Below, piece by piece: positions 44,442 to 53,388 of a stretch of DNA of 64,000 bases (the first letter of the stretch is position 1; the number at the start of each line of letters is the position of its first letter). The translations under genes were made by a program, and so were the position numbers. The stretch is from NCBI GenBank assembly GCA_028290545.1, contig JAQGJP010000016.1, positions 1-64,000 on the forward strand, given 5' to 3'. Source of the DNA: Rhizobium sp. GTDB taxonomy: Bacteria > Pseudomonadota > Alphaproteobacteria > Rhizobiales > Rhizobiaceae. Below the pieces are notes generated by a model. That model was not told the DNA's origin, searched no databases, and saw only the letters and a list, made by a program, of their open reading frames with translations.

Positions 44442-45377
44442 ATGGACCTTTTGACCGGCCTTTTCACCACAGCCTTTCTTGCCGGGGGCGTGCTTTCGCT
44501 CGCGGCTCTTGGAGAAGTGCTCGCCGAACGCGTCGGCGTCGTCAATCTCGGCGTCGAAGGCCTGATGGCCATGGGAGCGGTGACGGCGATCGCCACGGTG
44601 ACTGCCTTTCCGTCGCCGATCACCGGCTTCATTGCGGCACTTGTCGTCGGTGCGATCTTCGGCCTGCTATTTGCCTTCGCGACTGTCATCCTGCGGGCCA
44701 ACCAGGTTCTCTGCGGCTTGGCGCTGACCCTGATGGGCACCGGCATTGCCTCGACCATCGGGCGCGCCTATTCCGGCATGCCGGCACGCGCGGTGTTCGA
44801 AAGTGTCGAGGTGCCATTGCTCAGCAGCATTCCGATTTTGGGCAAGGCGTTCTTCTCGCAGAATATTCTCGTCTACCTGATCTATATCATCCTGCCGGTG
44901 ACGCTGAGCTACATCATGTTCCGCACCCGCCACGGTCTCAATCTGCGGGCCGTGGGCGAAAATCCGGCTGCCGCCGATGCTGCGGGCATCCAGGTCAATC
45001 TGATCCGCGTTTGCTATGTGACGGCGGGTTCAGCGCTGGCAGCCGGCGCCGGCGCCTACCTGACACTCGCCTTCGTGCCCTCCTGGTCGGATGGCGTGGT
45101 CGCAGGTCGCGGCTGGATCGCCGTCGCGCTGGTGATCTTTGCGGGATACCGGCCGATTTCAGCGGTGCTGTCCGGCCTGCTGTTCGGTCTCATCACCGCC
45201 CTGGGCTTCGTGGGGCAGGCCCGTGGATGGCCCGTGGCGCCTGCGTTCCTTTCAATGTTGCCCTATCTCGGCACAATGGCCCTCATCATCGTTCCCGTTC
45301 TTGCCTGGCAGCGCATGCGGCGGATCATGGCGGCGCCGGCCGCGCTCGGCATTCCATACTACCGCGATGTCCGCTAG
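44442..45377 (+). CDS. BMP-type ABC transporter permease 2
   Basis: 311-aa partner permease. LGEVLAERVGVVNLGVEGLMAMGAV and AVGENPAAADAAGIQVNLIRV are hallmark segments for nucleoside/purine importers with two different permeases. GAGGAG precedes the start. The next gene, 38 nt on, is the cluster-less Rieske-oxygenase protein, so uptake and processing are probably co-transcribed. Confidence 0.88.
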   Translation: MDLLTGLFTTAFLAGGVLSLAALGEVLAERVGVVNLGVEGLMAMGAVTAIATVTAFPSPITGFIAALVVGAIFGLLFAFATVILRANQVLCGLALTLMGTGIASTIGRAYSGMPARAVFESVEVPLLSSIPILGKAFFSQNILVYLIYIILPVTLSYIMFRTRHGLNLRAVGENPAAADAAGIQVNLIRVCYVTAGSALAAGAGAYLTLAFVPSWSDGVVAGRGWIAVALVIFAGYRPISAVLSGLLFGLITALGFVGQARGWPVAPAFLSMLPYLGTMALIIVPVLAWQRMRRIMAAPAALGIPYYRDVR

Positions 45378-45415
45378 AAAGGTTCGGAATTCATGATCAA
45401 CAAAGGTAACAAACC

Positions 45416-46273
45416 ATGAGCCAGTGTTCGGACAAGGCAGCCCTCGATCAATGGTATCCGCTCTACACCGAGGCAGAAATTCCTTTCGGGAACTCCATCA
45501 CCCGCCTTTTGGGCAGCGAGCTGACGATCGCCCGTGAAAAGGACGGCACGGTTGTGGTCAATGCCGAAGGGCGCGGGACGCCATTGCCGCTGCTCAAGCG
45601 CTTCGGCCTCGTGTGGGTCACGCTGGGCGAGCCGGCTGGCGGCCTGTTCTCACTGCCGGAGGCAGATGAGGAGGATCGCCGCGTGGTCAATTGCGGCGCG
45701 GTCACGGTTCGGGCATCGGGCCTGCGCATCATCGAAAATTTTCTCGACATGGCGCATTTTCCCTTCGTGCATACCGATATCCTAGGTGCGGAGCCGCATA
45801 CCGAAGTCGCCCAATACAATGTCGAGATCCGCCGCGATGTAGATGAGGTCTGGGCCACGAACTGCCAGTTCTTCCAGCCTCAGGCCGCGCTTTCCGCCAC
45901 CGGCGGCATCATGACGGACTATATCTACCGGGTGATGACGCCATTTGCGACGCTGCTTTACAAGACCTGCCCGAATGCCGCCAACCGCTGGGATGTGATC
46001 TGCCTGTTCGTGCAACCGCTCGATCCGGATCGCTGCGTGGCCCATCCGGTGATGTTCCTGATCGACGACGTCTCGACGACGACTGAACTCGTTCACTTCC
46101 AGCAACTGATTTTCCTGCAGGACCGCATCATCCTTGAAAACCAGCGGCCCGTCCTCCTGCCGATGGAGCCGCGTGCTGAAATTCCCACGCGCGCCGATGC
46201 AAGCTCCATCGCCTACCGCCGCTGGCTGAAGGAGAAGGGCATCACCTACGGCACGACGGCAATGGCGGCATGA
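45416..46273 (+). CDS. Rieske-oxygenase catalytic protein without a Rieske cluster (NdmC-like layout)
   Basis: 285 aa, about 60 shorter than usual Rieske oxygenases of the VanA/NdmA type. The N-terminal Rieske fold is a remnant: it begins normally (DQWYPLYTEAEIPFGN, LLGSELTIAREKDG) and jumps directly to LLKRFGLVWVTLGEP, leaving out both CxH and CxxH ligand motifs. The catalytic iron site is intact: IIENFLDMAHFPFVH supplies Asp111, His114 and His119, and LQDRIILENQRP supplies Asp236. It therefore needs an outside Rieske donor, for which the protein at 39223-39888 is the obvious candidate. NdmC, the 7-methylxanthine demethylase, has the same deficiency. Substrate is inferred to be an N-methylated purine. 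Confidence 0.83.
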   Translation: MSQCSDKAALDQWYPLYTEAEIPFGNSITRLLGSELTIAREKDGTVVVNAEGRGTPLPLLKRFGLVWVTLGEPAGGLFSLPEADEEDRRVVNCGAVTVRASGLRIIENFLDMAHFPFVHTDILGAEPHTEVAQYNVEIRRDVDEVWATNCQFFQPQAALSATGGIMTDYIYRVMTPFATLLYKTCPNAANRWDVICLFVQPLDPDRCVAHPVMFLIDDVSTTTELVHFQQLIFLQDRIILENQRPVLLPMEPRAEIPTRADASSIAYRRWLKEKGITYGTTAMAA

Positions 46274-46300
46274 TTGGACCGGCAATCCGGAGGAACGCAA

Positions 46301-47659
46301 ATGGATCTTCGCAACCGGACGATCTGCGCCTCCGGCTTTCATGCGCCTGAACGCGGTGGTATCGACGTGCTGGAAGACGTGTTGATCGATGTCGATGCTG
46401 CCGGCACGATCGATGCGGTACACCGCCCCGCCGATCCAGACTATCGTGTGGTCCGGGAAATGCGCGAAGCAAGCGGCGAGATGATGACCTTGCCCGTTGG
46501 TTCGTATCTGCTGCCGGGCTTTGTCGATCTGCATGTCCACGCGCCGCAATATCCGCAGCTCGGCAGCGCGCTCGACGTGCCGCTCGAGGTCTGGCTGCAG
46601 AAACATACGTTCCCGCTCGAAGCGCGTTATGAGGACCTGGCTTTCGCGCAGCACAGTTACGGGCTGCTGGTCGAGGACCTCCTCGCCAATGGAACGACGA
46701 CGGCTCTTTATTTCGCCACCATACATCAGGCCGCGACGCGGGCGCTGGTCGACATCTGTCTGGACAAGGGGCAGCGGGCGCTGATCGGCAAAGTGGCGAT
46801 GGATAATGCCGAGGAATGCCCCGACTATTATCGCGATGCCTCGCCCGAGGCGGCTATCGAAGGCACGCGCTCGCTGATCGACTATGTCCGCAGCCTTCCC
46901 GGCAACGGGGAGAACCGGGTGTTGCCGGTCGTCACGCCGCGTTTCATTCCGTCCTGCACAGATGCGGCACTTGCGGGTCTGGGTGCGCTTGCTCAGGAAT
47001 GCGGCTGCCATGTCCAGACCCATTGCTCGGAAAGTGACTGGGAACATGGTTATGTGCTTTCCCGGCATGGGATGACCGACACTGAAAGTCTTGATCGTTT
47101 CGGCCTGCTCGGTCGGAAGACCGTGCTCGCGCATGCGAATTTCCTCACGGCAGGAGATATGGACCGGATGAAGCTCACCGAGAGTGCGGTGGCGCATTGT
47201 CCGCTTTCCAATGCCTATTTCGCCGGTGCGGTTTTCCCGCTGCGGGCAGCGCTCGAAAAAGGTCTGCATGTCGGCCTTGGAACTGATGTTTCCGGCGGAC
47301 CCAGTGCCTCGATGTTCGAGAACTGCCGGGGAGCAATTCTCGTCTCGCGCATGCTCGAAACCGGCGTCGATCCGAATTTCGCAGCTGATGCCCGCGCGAC
47401 TTTCGGTCCGGCCCGTATCGATTTCCGCGACGCCTTTTATCTGGCAACCGCCGGCGGCGGCGAGGCACTGGACCTGCCGATCGGAAAGCTCGTGCCGGGC
47501 TATCATTTCGATGCCATCGTGATCGACACGAAAGTTGAGAAAAGCCCGATCCGTCTCTGGGACGGTCTCGACAGTGGCGACAGCATATTGCAGAAGATCA
47601 TCTATGCGGCAGGCCGCGCCAACATCAGCGATCGCTGGGTGGGAGGCCGGCACATTTAG
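46301..47659 (+). CDS. guaD: Guanine deaminase
   Basis: Zn-dependent amidohydrolase of 452 aa converting guanine to xanthine and ammonia. PGFVDLHVHAPQYPQLG contains the HxH metal motif and the family's PQ signature; HCSESDWEHG (catalytic His/Glu) and GLGTDVSGGPSASMF (metal Asp) follow. CGGAGGAA lies 6 nt before ATG 46301. Last gene of the rightward importer operon. Activity on 8-oxoguanine or methylguanine cannot be excluded. Confidence 0.88.
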   Translation: MDLRNRTICASGFHAPERGGIDVLEDVLIDVDAAGTIDAVHRPADPDYRVVREMREASGEMMTLPVGSYLLPGFVDLHVHAPQYPQLGSALDVPLEVWLQKHTFPLEARYEDLAFAQHSYGLLVEDLLANGTTTALYFATIHQAATRALVDICLDKGQRALIGKVAMDNAEECPDYYRDASPEAAIEGTRSLIDYVRSLPGNGENRVLPVVTPRFIPSCTDAALAGLGALAQECGCHVQTHCSESDWEHGYVLSRHGMTDTESLDRFGLLGRKTVLAHANFLTAGDMDRMKLTESAVAHCPLSNAYFAGAVFPLRAALEKGLHVGLGTDVSGGPSASMFENCRGAILVSRMLETGVDPNFAADARATFGPARIDFRDAFYLATAGGGEALDLPIGKLVPGYHFDAIVIDTKVEKSPIRLWDGLDSGDSILQKIIYAAGRANISDRWVGGRHI

Positions 47660-47685
47660 CGAGGCATCGGTTTGCGGGAACCAGC

Positions 47686-48288
47686 GTGAAAAAAACAGGG
47701 GTCCAGATCTATCTGTTGTCCCTTTGCCTGGCATCATCGCCGATGGCGGTGCATGCCGAATGGCAGGCTGTCGAGAGGGTGCAGACCTATTCGATCACAG
47801 GGACATCTGGCGCCGAACTCTATGCGTCGATCGGTGAGCGAGGCCCCGAGGCGGGCGGCGAGGTACGCGCCATTGCGCACACCAATTTCAAACTGACCTG
47901 GACCCGAAAATACGAGCCGCAGGGCGGTGCCTGCACCCTGGTTTCGGCGCGGCCGAAGCTGACCATCACTTACACGCTGCCGAAGCCCGCAAGGCACCTG
48001 CCGGCTGCCATACGAAGACACTGGGAGACGTTCATCGCCGGTGTCCGCATCCACGAAAGGGTGCATGGCGACTTCATCAAGGACATGGTCAAGGAGATCG
48101 AGGCCATGAGCGTCGGCCTGTCTGCGCCGGACGATCCCAGCTGCCGGAAGATCAGGGTCGAATTGACCAAGCGGCTGTCGGCGATTTCCCTTGCCCAACG
48201 TCAGCGGAGCCGGGATTTCGATCGGGCCGAGCTGAGCGAAGGCGGCAATATCCACCAGCTCATCCTCAATCTGGTGAACGGCCAGTAG
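47686..48288 (+). CDS. DUF922 predicted secreted Zn-dependent protease
   Basis: 200 aa with a Sec signal peptide (cleavage near AVHAEW, residue 24). The gluzincin-like HExxH motif is HERVH at 123-127, in the DUF922 arrangement with a distal Glu/Asp-rich stretch (AISLAQRQRSRDFDRAE). GTG start at 47686 with GGGA upstream. The family is annotated as a secreted metalloprotease; no substrate is known. It follows guanine deaminase by 26 nt but seems functionally unrelated. Confidence 0.78.
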   Translation: MKKTGVQIYLLSLCLASSPMAVHAEWQAVERVQTYSITGTSGAELYASIGERGPEAGGEVRAIAHTNFKLTWTRKYEPQGGACTLVSARPKLTITYTLPKPARHLPAAIRRHWETFIAGVRIHERVHGDFIKDMVKEIEAMSVGLSAPDDPSCRKIRVELTKRLSAISLAQRQRSRDFDRAELSEGGNIHQLILNLVNGQ

Positions 48289-48292
48289 CAGG

Positions 48293-48640
48293 TCAGGCCG
48301 CGCCGCGTGCACGGGTCTGATTGATCGTCCAACCGATGACGACTCCGATCGATGCTCCGGCAATTTTGACCATGGCATCGTCGATGCGCGCATGCCGGGT
48401 TGGCGAAAGCTCCTGAAGCAATTCAATGGCGCCGGCGCCGACGATGGCTGCCATGGCGACCCACATCCATTGCCGGGGATAGGCGAGCACGAAAAGCGCC
48501 GCCATCGCGGTAAAGGCCAACGCGCGATCGACGTTGACCGGCAGGACATCATGCGGCCTGAGCCCGATGGGGGAGACGGTCACGAAGACGATGGCGATGG
48601 CCGCGAGCCAGGCAGCCGTTCTTATGAGTTTATCTGTCAT
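48293..48640 (-). CDS. VanZ-like small membrane protein
   Basis: 115 aa, three or four hydrophobic helices. SPIGLRPHDVLPVNVDRALAFTAMAALF and ELLQELSPTRHARIDDAMVKIAGASIGVVIG match the VanZ-like family pattern (Glu-x-x-Gln and D-x-x-x-N/K-x-x-G). Start 48640 begins at MTDKLIRT; the longer frame to 48685 adds residues without membrane logic. Function unknown. Stops nearly tail to tail with the DUF922 gene. Confidence 0.7.
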   Translation of the reverse strand: MTDKLIRTAAWLAAIAIVFVTVSPIGLRPHDVLPVNVDRALAFTAMAALFVLAYPRQWMWVAMAAIVGAGAIELLQELSPTRHARIDDAMVKIAGASIGVVIGWTINQTRARGAA

Positions 48641-48719
48641 CACTTCATCATAATGCAGACAATGGCGGAATTGTGCATCGCACAATCAGTATATTTGCAG
48701 GCAGCCGGTCAGGAAATTG

Positions 48720-49097
48720 CTATTCCGGGCTGCAGCTGATCGTCTGAAAATTGCCGCGCTCGTTCTGGATCATGATGTCGAACCCGACCCGGCCGCCTCC
48801 GGCGTCCTTGATCTCGGTGCTCACCACCTTGTTGCCGCCCGTTGAAATACCGCCCAGCGGGCCACCCCAATTGATCGTGCCGCTTTCGGTGACCTCGAAC
48901 GGATAGTCGCCCTCGAAATTGCGGTCATGCGCCGGACCGCGATAAACGCCCTGGCTGATTTCTATCTGGCCCAGCCGGAAGCTCGAAATCGAGCAGTCAT
49001 AGAGGCCATCAGGCAATTCGGCGGCATAGACATTGCCGGCGCCAAATATAACTGCGGCGCAGGCTAAATATTTCGGCAAATATCTCAGTGTTGTCAT
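48720..49097 (-). CDS. Small secreted protein of unknown function
   Basis: 125 aa with a clear Sec signal peptide (hydrophobic core then VYAAELP, cleavage near residue 26). The mature part has two Cys (LYDCSISS and TISCSPE) that may form a disulfide, and is Gly/Asn-rich beta-like. I recognise no family. Probably periplasmic. Confidence 0.6.
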   Translation of the reverse strand: MTTLRYLPKYLACAAVIFGAGNVYAAELPDGLYDCSISSFRLGQIEISQGVYRGPAHDRNFEGDYPFEVTESGTINWGGPLGGISTGGNKVVSTEIKDAGGGRVGFDIMIQNERGNFQTISCSPE

Positions 49098-49306
49098 CGC
49101 TCTCTCCCTTAACGCGTGAAGAAACGGTAACTTGCGATAAAAGTTCCGACAAGCAAATACAACCTGGTCGTCAAGATGCGCTCAACGGGAACAATATTGG
49201 ACTAATCACGATACGACTGCTGCCCGATCGACAAAATCGATGCCGCCGTGTGGAACCGTACCCGTCAAATTTCGTTTCTGTTGGCCGAAACAGAATGGGG
49301 TGCGTC

Positions 49307-49630
49307 ATGGACAAGCGAGATATTTCCGTCGAGTCGCTGCAACACGAACTGACCGATCTCAAGGGCGAGATCCTCGAGTTGTCGAGGGCGCTTGCATCGA
49401 ATGCGAGCAGCGCCGCCGAAAGTGTCGGTCCTGCATATGAGGCAACCAAGGGCGCGGTGCGTCAGACGGCTCAAACCGTGAGAGATCAAGGCCAGGCCGC
49501 CGTGGATGTCATCCGAGAAAACCCAGGCACGACGACATCAGTAGCGGTAACCGCAGGCCTCATCGGCCTGGCGCTTGGCTACATGCTGGGCTCCACATCG
49601 TCGCCGGAGCGCTCGCGCTGGCACCTTTGA
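49307..49630 (+). CDS. DUF883/ElaB-like membrane-anchored protein
   Basis: 107 aa: an amphipathic coiled-coil-like N-terminus (ESLQHELTDLKGEILELSRAL), the DUF883-style QTAQTVRDQGQAAVDVIRENPGTTTSVA and one C-terminal membrane helix with GLALGYMLG. ElaB/YqjD relatives tether ribosomes to the inner membrane in stationary phase. GGGG lies about 6 nt before ATG 49307. The upstream 200 bp hold only weak promoter-like sequence. Confidence 0.75.
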   Translation: MDKRDISVESLQHELTDLKGEILELSRALASNASSAAESVGPAYEATKGAVRQTAQTVRDQGQAAVDVIRENPGTTTSVAVTAGLIGLALGYMLGSTSSPERSRWHL

Positions 49631-49650
49631 TGACCTAATCGGTCAATCGA

Positions 49651-50007
49651 CTACTTCTGGAAGTGAAGGATGTAGAGCTTTCGGGTCTTTTCGTGGATAG
49701 TCCATTCGCCTTTCCAGCCGATGGGCAGGACGAGAACTTCCCCGGGTCCGACGTCCTTCGTGCTACCGTCACCGTTGTGCAGTGCCACGCGACCGGAGAC
49801 GATGTGGCAGATTTCGGAGTTGGTCTCGCGCGACGCGGTAAAGCGGCCGGGCGTGCACTCCCATACCCCGACCTCGACGAGCCCGTCGTCCGATGTCCAT
49901 AACGTCTGACCGGCCTCTTGCTGGGCGCCGCTGATCGACGTTGGCTTCGGAAGGGCTTCGCCGAGATCGATGGAAGCGAGATGCGCGAAGGTCTGGAAGT
50001 CTATCAT
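49651..50007 (-). CDS. DUF861-type cupin protein (paralogue)
   Basis: 118 aa, same length and layout as the protein at 28241-28597: ECTPGRFTASRETNSEICHIVSGRV and GPGEVLVLPIGWKGEWTIHEKTRKLYILHF. The WKGEW motif is shared. It is the last gene of the leftward polyamine operon, 32 nt after the oxidase. Similar cupins often follow PuuB-type oxidases and may bind a product. Function unknown. Confidence 0.8.
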   Translation of the reverse strand: MIDFQTFAHLASIDLGEALPKPTSISGAQQEAGQTLWTSDDGLVEVGVWECTPGRFTASRETNSEICHIVSGRVALHNGDGSTKDVGPGEVLVLPIGWKGEWTIHEKTRKLYILHFQK

Positions 50008-50039
50008 GTGTAAATCTCTGATTGTCTTGATGGAAAGGG

Positions 50040-51425
50040 TCAGTGGCCTGTCAGGCGGTCGGCAATGGCCGCGAGTTTTGATGTGCGGTCCAGGCCCGCT
50101 TCCTCGCGCTCGTCGGCGATACGATAGAGCTGATACATCGAATGCACACCCAGCCAACGCATCGGCTCGGGCTCCCATTTGCGCACCGAGCGGTTGACCC
50201 ATGGCAGCCGCGTCAGTTCCGTATCATGGCCAAGGATGAGGTCGCGCAGCGTGCGGCCTGAGAGATTGGAACTGGAGACGCCGAGCCCGACATAACCGCC
50301 GGCCCATCCGATTCCGCTGTCCTTGTCGAGACCGACCGTGGTGCACCAGTCGCGCGGCACGCCGAGTACGCCGCACCAGGCGTGGTCGATGCGCAGCTTC
50401 TTGGTTTGCGGCAGCAGTCGCGTCAGGATCGATCGCAATTGCGCGATTGTCGCGTCCTGGGTTTGGCCACGCACATCAGTGTTCGATCCGAAACGGTAGG
50501 GCACGCCGCGTCCGCCCATGGTGATCCGCCCTTCGCGGGTCCGCTGCGCGTAGCAATAGGCATGCGCCATGTCGCCGAGAAGTTCATGACCCTCCCAGCC
50601 GATTTCCTTCCACAAAGCGGCAGGCAATGGTTCCGTGATGATCTGGGCGCTGTTCAAAGGCAACCAGAGTCGCTTGTGATCAGGAATGCCGGCGGTGAAG
50701 CCTTCCGTCGCGCGGATGATGATCGGCGCGCGAACCGTGCCGCGATTGGTGGTGACCTTGCCTTTTTCGATCGAGATCACTTCTGTCTGCTCGTAGATCG
50801 GCACGCCCATGCGCTCGACGGCGGCGGCCAGCCCGCGCACCAGTTTGGCTGGCTGCACCCGCGCCATGCCATGCGTCACGAACCCGCCTTGGACATTGCG
50901 GATCGCAACGCGTTTGGCGGTGTCCTCGGCGCTGAGCATGGTGATGCGTTCGGCCGGAACATCCCAGCCGCGATGATCGGCATAGGTTTTCTTCAGCCTG
51001 TCGAGCTGCGCCGTGTTGGTCGCGACCAGAAGATTGTCGACCCTGATGATATCGGCGTCGATGCGTTCCGCTTCGGTCACTGAGATTACCTCGGTCACGG
51101 TCGCGGCCATCGCCCGCTCCATGGCAATAACACCATCGCGCGACGAGGTCTGCAGATATTTGTCGCGCGACCAGCTGAAACCGCCCGACAGCCAGCCGCC
51201 ATTGCGTCCGGATGCGCCGAAGCCGGCGAATTCCTTCTCGACCATGGCGATGCGGATCGTTGGATCGGCTTTCCTCAGGTAATAGGCGGTCCACAGCCCC
51301 GTATAGCCGGCACCGACGATGCAGACATCGGCTTTAACGTCGCCGGGCAAAGGCGAACGATAGCCCGGTACGCCACCGATATCGGCATACCAGAAAGAGA
51401 CATTTCCGTTTGTTGCAGCATTCAT
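50040..51425 (-). CDS. FAD-dependent amine oxidoreductase (DAO family, PuuB-like)
   Basis: 461 aa. FAD motif GAGYTGLWTAYYL is at about residues 39-51; EKEFAGFGASGRNGGWLSGG is the classical block of gamma-glutamylputrescine oxidase-type enzymes, and GYVGLGVSSSNLSGRTLRDLI closes the FAD site. It probably oxidises an amine delivered by the adjacent polyamine importer, producing an aldehyde, ammonia and H2O2. Puu-type context (XRE-cupin regulator, pot-like transporter) supports polyamine or gamma-glutamyl-polyamine. Confidence 0.85.
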   Translation of the reverse strand: MNAATNGNVSFWYADIGGVPGYRSPLPGDVKADVCIVGAGYTGLWTAYYLRKADPTIRIAMVEKEFAGFGASGRNGGWLSGGFSWSRDKYLQTSSRDGVIAMERAMAATVTEVISVTEAERIDADIIRVDNLLVATNTAQLDRLKKTYADHRGWDVPAERITMLSAEDTAKRVAIRNVQGGFVTHGMARVQPAKLVRGLAAAVERMGVPIYEQTEVISIEKGKVTTNRGTVRAPIIIRATEGFTAGIPDHKRLWLPLNSAQIITEPLPAALWKEIGWEGHELLGDMAHAYCYAQRTREGRITMGGRGVPYRFGSNTDVRGQTQDATIAQLRSILTRLLPQTKKLRIDHAWCGVLGVPRDWCTTVGLDKDSGIGWAGGYVGLGVSSSNLSGRTLRDLILGHDTELTRLPWVNRSVRKWEPEPMRWLGVHSMYQLYRIADEREEAGLDRTSKLAAIADRLTGH

Positions 51426-51482
51426 TCTCGCATTCCGTCTGCCAAAGCGTATCAGGTGAGGGGCATATTGGGTGAGGGCGTA

Positions 51483-52595
51483 TCAGGTAAGATTGATGTC
51501 TGCGCGGCCATCGTCCGCCAGCAGCTTGATGTCATTGGGCGAGAAGGCGACATCGACCTCGTCGCCAATTGAAAACCCCGGTTCTTCCAGCGAGCTGCGG
51601 ATGATCGCGGCCGAGCCATCCTTCAGCGTCACCTCGTATTTCGAGCCGGAACCGAGATAAATCGCTTCGTTCACCCGCCCGCGGAGCCGGTTGCTGCCGG
51701 TGGGGACGATCGCGTCGGGCCTGCGCAGCATCAGTTTTTCCGGCCGCAGCAGCATGACGGGCGTGCCGCCTCCCGCCAGCCGTTTCGGTGCGACGACCCT
51801 GTCGCCGGCGATGGTTAGCGACGTATCGGCGCCCGACGTTTCCGCAGTTCCCCTCAGAATGGTGGAATCGCCGATAAACCGGCCGACGAACAGGGTCTCC
51901 GGCTCGTCATAGAGCCGCCTGCCGGAGCCGATCTGCTCGATACGGCCCTGATTGAAGACCGCGATCCGGTCGGAGAGAACCAGCGCCTCTTCCTGGTCGT
52001 GGGTGACATAGACGAATGTCGTGCCGAGTTCGCGGTGGATGCGCTTGATTTCGAGCTGCAGCCACTCGCGCAGTTTCTTGTCCAGCGCCCCCAGGGGCTC
52101 ATCCATCAACAGCAGCGGCGGATCGAAGACGATGGCACGCGCCAGCGCCACGCGTTGCTGCTGGCCGCCGGACAATTCGCTGGGATAACGATGGGCGAAA
52201 TCGGTCATCTTGACCATATCGAGGGCGAGGGCGACGCGGGCGTCGCGCTCCGTCGTGCCGATGCCGCGCAGTTTCAGCGGATAGGCGACGTTCTTGCCGA
52301 CGGTCATGTGCGGAAACAGCGCATAGTGCTGGAAGACGACGCCGATGTTGCGTTTGTGTGCCGGCAGTCCGACCACGCTTTCGCCGCCGATGCGAAGCTC
52401 GCCTGACGAGACTTCGGTAAAACCCGCTATCATGTTGAGCGTGGTGGTCTTGCCCGAACCGCTGGGGCCTAGCAGCGTCATGAACTCGCCGGGCTCGATA
52501 TGCAGGCTGACCTCATTCAGGGCCACGAAACTGCCGTAGCGCTTGGTCGCCTTGTCGATATCGATCGCCGCACCGCGTCCGCTTGAGCGCGCCAT
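51483..52595 (-). CDS. Polyamine-type ABC transporter ATP-binding protein (PotA-like)
   Basis: 370 aa, PotA group with TOBE domain. Walker A GPSGSGKTT, signature LSGGQQQRVALARA, Walker B LLLMDEPLGALDKK, H-loop VYVTHDQEEAL. It follows the permease gene by one base and precedes the FAD oxidoreductase by 57 nt. Part of the potDBCA-like set. Confidence 0.88.
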   Translation of the reverse strand: MARSSGRGAAIDIDKATKRYGSFVALNEVSLHIEPGEFMTLLGPSGSGKTTTLNMIAGFTEVSSGELRIGGESVVGLPAHKRNIGVVFQHYALFPHMTVGKNVAYPLKLRGIGTTERDARVALALDMVKMTDFAHRYPSELSGGQQQRVALARAIVFDPPLLLMDEPLGALDKKLREWLQLEIKRIHRELGTTFVYVTHDQEEALVLSDRIAVFNQGRIEQIGSGRRLYDEPETLFVGRFIGDSTILRGTAETSGADTSLTIAGDRVVAPKRLAGGGTPVMLLRPEKLMLRRPDAIVPTGSNRLRGRVNEAIYLGSGSKYEVTLKDGSAAIIRSSLEEPGFSIGDEVDVAFSPNDIKLLADDGRADINLT

Positions 52596-52596
52596 G

Positions 52597-53388
52597 TCAG
52601 TTCCTCTTTTGCGCCGCGCCGAGAAGCAGGCCGGCGGTGATCAACAGGGTCGTTGCCAGGAAAAGAATCGTGCCGACAGCGGCGACCGTCGGGTCGGCAT
52701 CCCGGGTAATGCTGGTGAATATCTGCACGGGCAGGGTTTTCAGGTAGGGGCTGGTGATGAACAGCGCGACGATGATTTCGTCGAACGACGTCACGAAAGC
52801 AAACAGCAAGCCCGACAGCAGGCCGGGCGCGATCAGCGGCAGGGTGATCGTGCGGAATGTCGTCAGCCGGCTGGCGCCGAGGCTGGCAGCTGCCGTCTCA
52901 AGCCGCTTGTCGAACACTTCGAGGCTTGCGGACACGGCGATCAGCACGAAGGGAATGGCGAGCATGGTGTGGGCCAGCACGAAGCCCGGCAATGTGCCGA
53001 CCAGCCGCATGTCGAGATAGACGGCGTAGATGCCGATTGCCAATACCACGCCGGGAATGACCATCGGGGTAATCAGCAGCGCCCGCAAAACTCCGCTTGC
53101 GGCACTTTTCATGCGGTCGAGACCAAAGGCCGCGAGCGTCCCCAGAATGGTTGCCAGTAACGCCACCAAACATGCGACCTTCATCGAGTTGAAGAAGCTT
53201 GTCGACCATTCGGGATTGGAAAAAAAGTTCTGATACCACTGCCATGAAAAGCCGGATGGCGGGAAAGCCAGCGATTTCTTCTCGTTGAAGGAGATCGGCA
53301 GGATCACCAGCGTCGGCGCCAAAAGCCAGATGGCGATCAACACGCAGAACAGGCCGAGCAGCACACGGGTCGGAAGAGCCATCGGCAT
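52597..53388 (-). CDS. Polyamine-type ABC transporter permease (PotC-like)
   Basis: 263-aa permease, six hydrophobic segments, with the docking loop LETAAASLGASRLTTFRTITLPLIAPG. The start shares one base with the stop of the upstream permease gene (TGATG). Confidence 0.88.
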   Translation of the reverse strand: MPMALPTRVLLGLFCVLIAIWLLAPTLVILPISFNEKKSLAFPPSGFSWQWYQNFFSNPEWSTSFFNSMKVACLVALLATILGTLAAFGLDRMKSAASGVLRALLITPMVIPGVVLAIGIYAVYLDMRLVGTLPGFVLAHTMLAIPFVLIAVSASLEVFDKRLETAAASLGASRLTTFRTITLPLIAPGLLSGLLFAFVTSFDEIIVALFITSPYLKTLPVQIFTSITRDADPTVAAVGTILFLATTLLITAGLLLGAAQKRN

